Shown: positions 62,633 through 64,000 of the stretch, piece after piece | How the letters are laid out: the number at the start of each line of letters is the position of its first letter | How positions within the stretch are numbered: position 1 is the stretch's first letter | Source: Labilibaculum antarcticum | GTDB lineage: Bacteria > Bacteroidota > Bacteroidia > Bacteroidales > Marinifilaceae | Assembly (NCBI RefSeq): GCF_002356295.1 | Contig: NZ_AP018042.1 | Coordinates: 3,318,361 to 3,382,360 of the forward strand | Direction: 5' to 3' | Length of the DNA: 64,000 nucleotides | Notes under the pieces: generated by a model | The model's database searches: none | What the model was told of the DNA's origin: nothing | What the model saw: the letters and a program-made list of their open reading frames with translations, nothing else | Made by a program: the position numbers and the translations under genes

Positions 62633-64000
62633 ATGGAAAAAATGGTCAAATTAATCATTGATAAAAAACAAGTAGAAGTACCTAAGGGAACTACTATTTT
62701 GGAAGCCGCTAAAGGAATCGGGGTTGATATCCCAACTCTTTGTTATATGCATCTTGGCGATATGGGAATTGAACACAAGCCCGGCGGATGTCGAATTTGT
62801 GTTGTCGAGGTGGAAGGACGTCGCAATTTGGCACCATCTTGTAACTCTAAGTGTGAAGAAGGTATGGTAATTCATACTCATAACATGAGAGTTTTAAATG
62901 CACGTAAAACTGTAATGGAATTGATATTGTCTGATCATCCATTCGATTGTTTAGTGTGTGCGAAATCAGGTAACTGTGATTTGCAATCTACAGCACAGCA
63001 ATTAGGTGTTCGGGAAATTCATTACAAAGGCGAGCAATCAACCTATAAAGTAGATTATTCTCCATCTATTATTCGTGATATGGATAAATGTATCATGTGT
63101 CGTAGATGCGAAACAATGTGTAACGATGTACAAACTGTTGGAGCTCTTTCTGCAATAAACAGAGGTTTTCAGTCTGTTGTTGCAACAGCTTTCGAAATGG
63201 ATTTGGAGAAATCAACTTGCACCTATTGCGGACAGTGCGTTGCAGTTTGTCCTACAGGAGCATTAACTGAGAAAGATCATACGAATCAGTTGATTAGAGA
63301 TCTTGCTAATCCTAAGAAAACGGTTGTTGTTCAAACAGCTCCTGCTGTTCGTGCTGCTCTGGGTGAGGAATTTGGAATAGAACCAGGTACTTTGGTTACC
63401 GGAAAAATGGTTTCAGCTCTACGTCAGTTAGGATTTAATAGCGTATTCGATACCGATTTTGCTGCCGATCTTACCATTATGGAAGAGGGAACAGAATTAT
63501 TGGATCGTTTAAAAAGACATTTGGATGGTGATAAGGATGTTAAATTACCAATTTTAACTTCTTGCTGTCCGGCTTGGGTGAACTTCTTTGAACATCACTT
63601 TCCTGAAATGAAGGATATTCCTTCAACAGCTCGTTCTCCTCAGCAAATGTTTGGTCCTATAGCCAAGAATTATTTGGCAAAAGAAATGGGAATCAAACGT
63701 GAGGATATGATTGTGGTTTCTATCATGCCTTGTCTGGCAAAGAAGTACGAGTGTCAGCGCGATGAGTTTAAGGTTGATGGCGATCCTGATGTAAATTATT
63801 CAATCTCAACTCGCGAATTAGCCAACTTAATTAAGCAAGCTAATATGGATTTCAAAGCTCTGCCTGATGAAGAATTTGATAATCCAATGGGAGAATCAAC
63901 AGGTGCTGGTGTGATTTTTGGTACAACAGGTGGTGTGATCGAAGCTGCTGCCCGTACTGCTTACGAAGTTTATACTGGAAAAACATTAGAGAATGTAAAT
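62633..64000 (+). CDS. hydA: [FeFe]-hydrogenase catalytic subunit HydA (cut by the window end)
   Basis: The first 456 codons are present. An N-terminal plant-type [2Fe-2S] domain has C37, C53, C56 and C70. It is followed by a His-ligated [4Fe-4S] site (HPFDCLVCAKSGNC), two [4Fe-4S] clusters (CIMCRRCETMC and CTYCGQCVAVCP) and the H-cluster domain. H-cluster motif 1 is T-S-C311-C312-P-A-W with the proton-relay Cys present, and motif 2 is MPC367LAKKYE. The third motif lies beyond the window. This is a catalytic, NuoG-like group A enzyme of the trimeric (bifurcating) type. H2 production from NADH plus ferredoxin, or the reverse, is inferred from this architecture. Confidence 0.95.
   Translation, partial: MEKMVKLIIDKKQVEVPKGTTILEAAKGIGVDIPTLCYMHLGDMGIEHKPGGCRICVVEVEGRRNLAPSCNSKCEEGMVIHTHNMRVLNARKTVMELILSDHPFDCLVCAKSGNCDLQSTAQQLGVREIHYKGEQSTYKVDYSPSIIRDMDKCIMCRRCETMCNDVQTVGALSAINRGFQSVVATAFEMDLEKSTCTYCGQCVAVCPTGALTEKDHTNQLIRDLANPKKTVVVQTAPAVRAALGEEFGIEPGTLVTGKMVSALRQLGFNSVFDTDFAADLTIMEEGTELLDRLKRHLDGDKDVKLPILTSCCPAWVNFFEHHFPEMKDIPSTARSPQQMFGPIAKNYLAKEMGIKREDMIVVSIMPCLAKKYECQRDEFKVDGDPDVNYSISTRELANLIKQANMDFKALPDEEFDNPMGESTGAGVIFGTTGGVIEAAARTAYEVYTGKTLENVN

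Overview
This window reads as one contiguous piece of a chromosome from a marine-type, facultatively or strictly anaerobic member of the Bacteroidota. Marinilabiliales/Marinifilaceae is my best guess, from general gene content rather than from any search. The supporting signs are low GC, TAnnTTTG -7 promoter boxes (often with TTG about 19-20 bases upstream), scarce Shine-Dalgarno sequences, a PorT/TamL locus (type IX secretion and outer-membrane biogenesis), an S46 dipeptidyl peptidase, the gene order rpsU-xerC-raiA-tRNAs-tuf-secE-nusG-rplKAJL-rpoBC-DUF3467, and an etfB-etfA-acyl-CoA dehydrogenase operon. I see no rRNA, CRISPR array, insertion sequence or prophage.

Layout. 1-4870 (mostly minus strand): two small membrane proteins, aconitase B, GAPDH, and a 42-residue lipoprotein too short for ordinary gene calling. 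5037-15171: an Omp85-family barrel protein, a PocR-PAS-GAF-PAS hybrid histidine kinase, an RsiV-like lipoprotein, two Rossmann oxidoreductases and an unusual PurL homologue. 15325-21671: ubiE-porT-FAD dehydrogenase-(trmH reversed)-tamL. 21801-26899: fructose-bisphosphate aldolase, an NSS-family sodium symporter, a helix-hairpin-helix protein, ribosomal protein S21 and a Xer recombinase. 26918-40701: hibernation factor, five tRNAs, EF-Tu, SecE, NusG, four ribosomal proteins, RNA polymerase beta and beta', and DUF3467. 40756-49144: CstA (minus strand), electron-transfer flavoprotein with acyl-CoA dehydrogenase, and two porins. 49205-49552: a non-coding stretch with nested direct and inverted repeats. 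49553-55236: a HEPN-like protein, DUF2520, KdsC-type phosphatase, UbiA prenyltransferase, Maf and a DPP11-like peptidase. 55351-56166: a universal stress protein (minus strand).

56496-64000 (running off the end): an [FeFe]-hydrogenase island. Its order is DRTGG protein, RsbT/RsbW-like ATPase, an H-cluster protein that looks sensory, a second DRTGG protein, a PHP phosphoesterase, a second orphan GHKL ATPase, a small [2Fe-2S] protein, HydB (NuoF-like) and HydA (catalytic, truncated by the window end). The catalytic genes indicate NAD(P)H/ferredoxin-linked H2 metabolism. The six upstream genes look like a dedicated H2- or redox-sensing signalling module, and this is the most interesting system in the window. 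Other points worth checking are a PurL homologue that has lost normally invariant catalytic residues, a 5'-terminal hairpin in the aconitase leader, and the repeat element near 49.3 kb.

All family assignments come from motifs, length and context read by eye; no database search was run.
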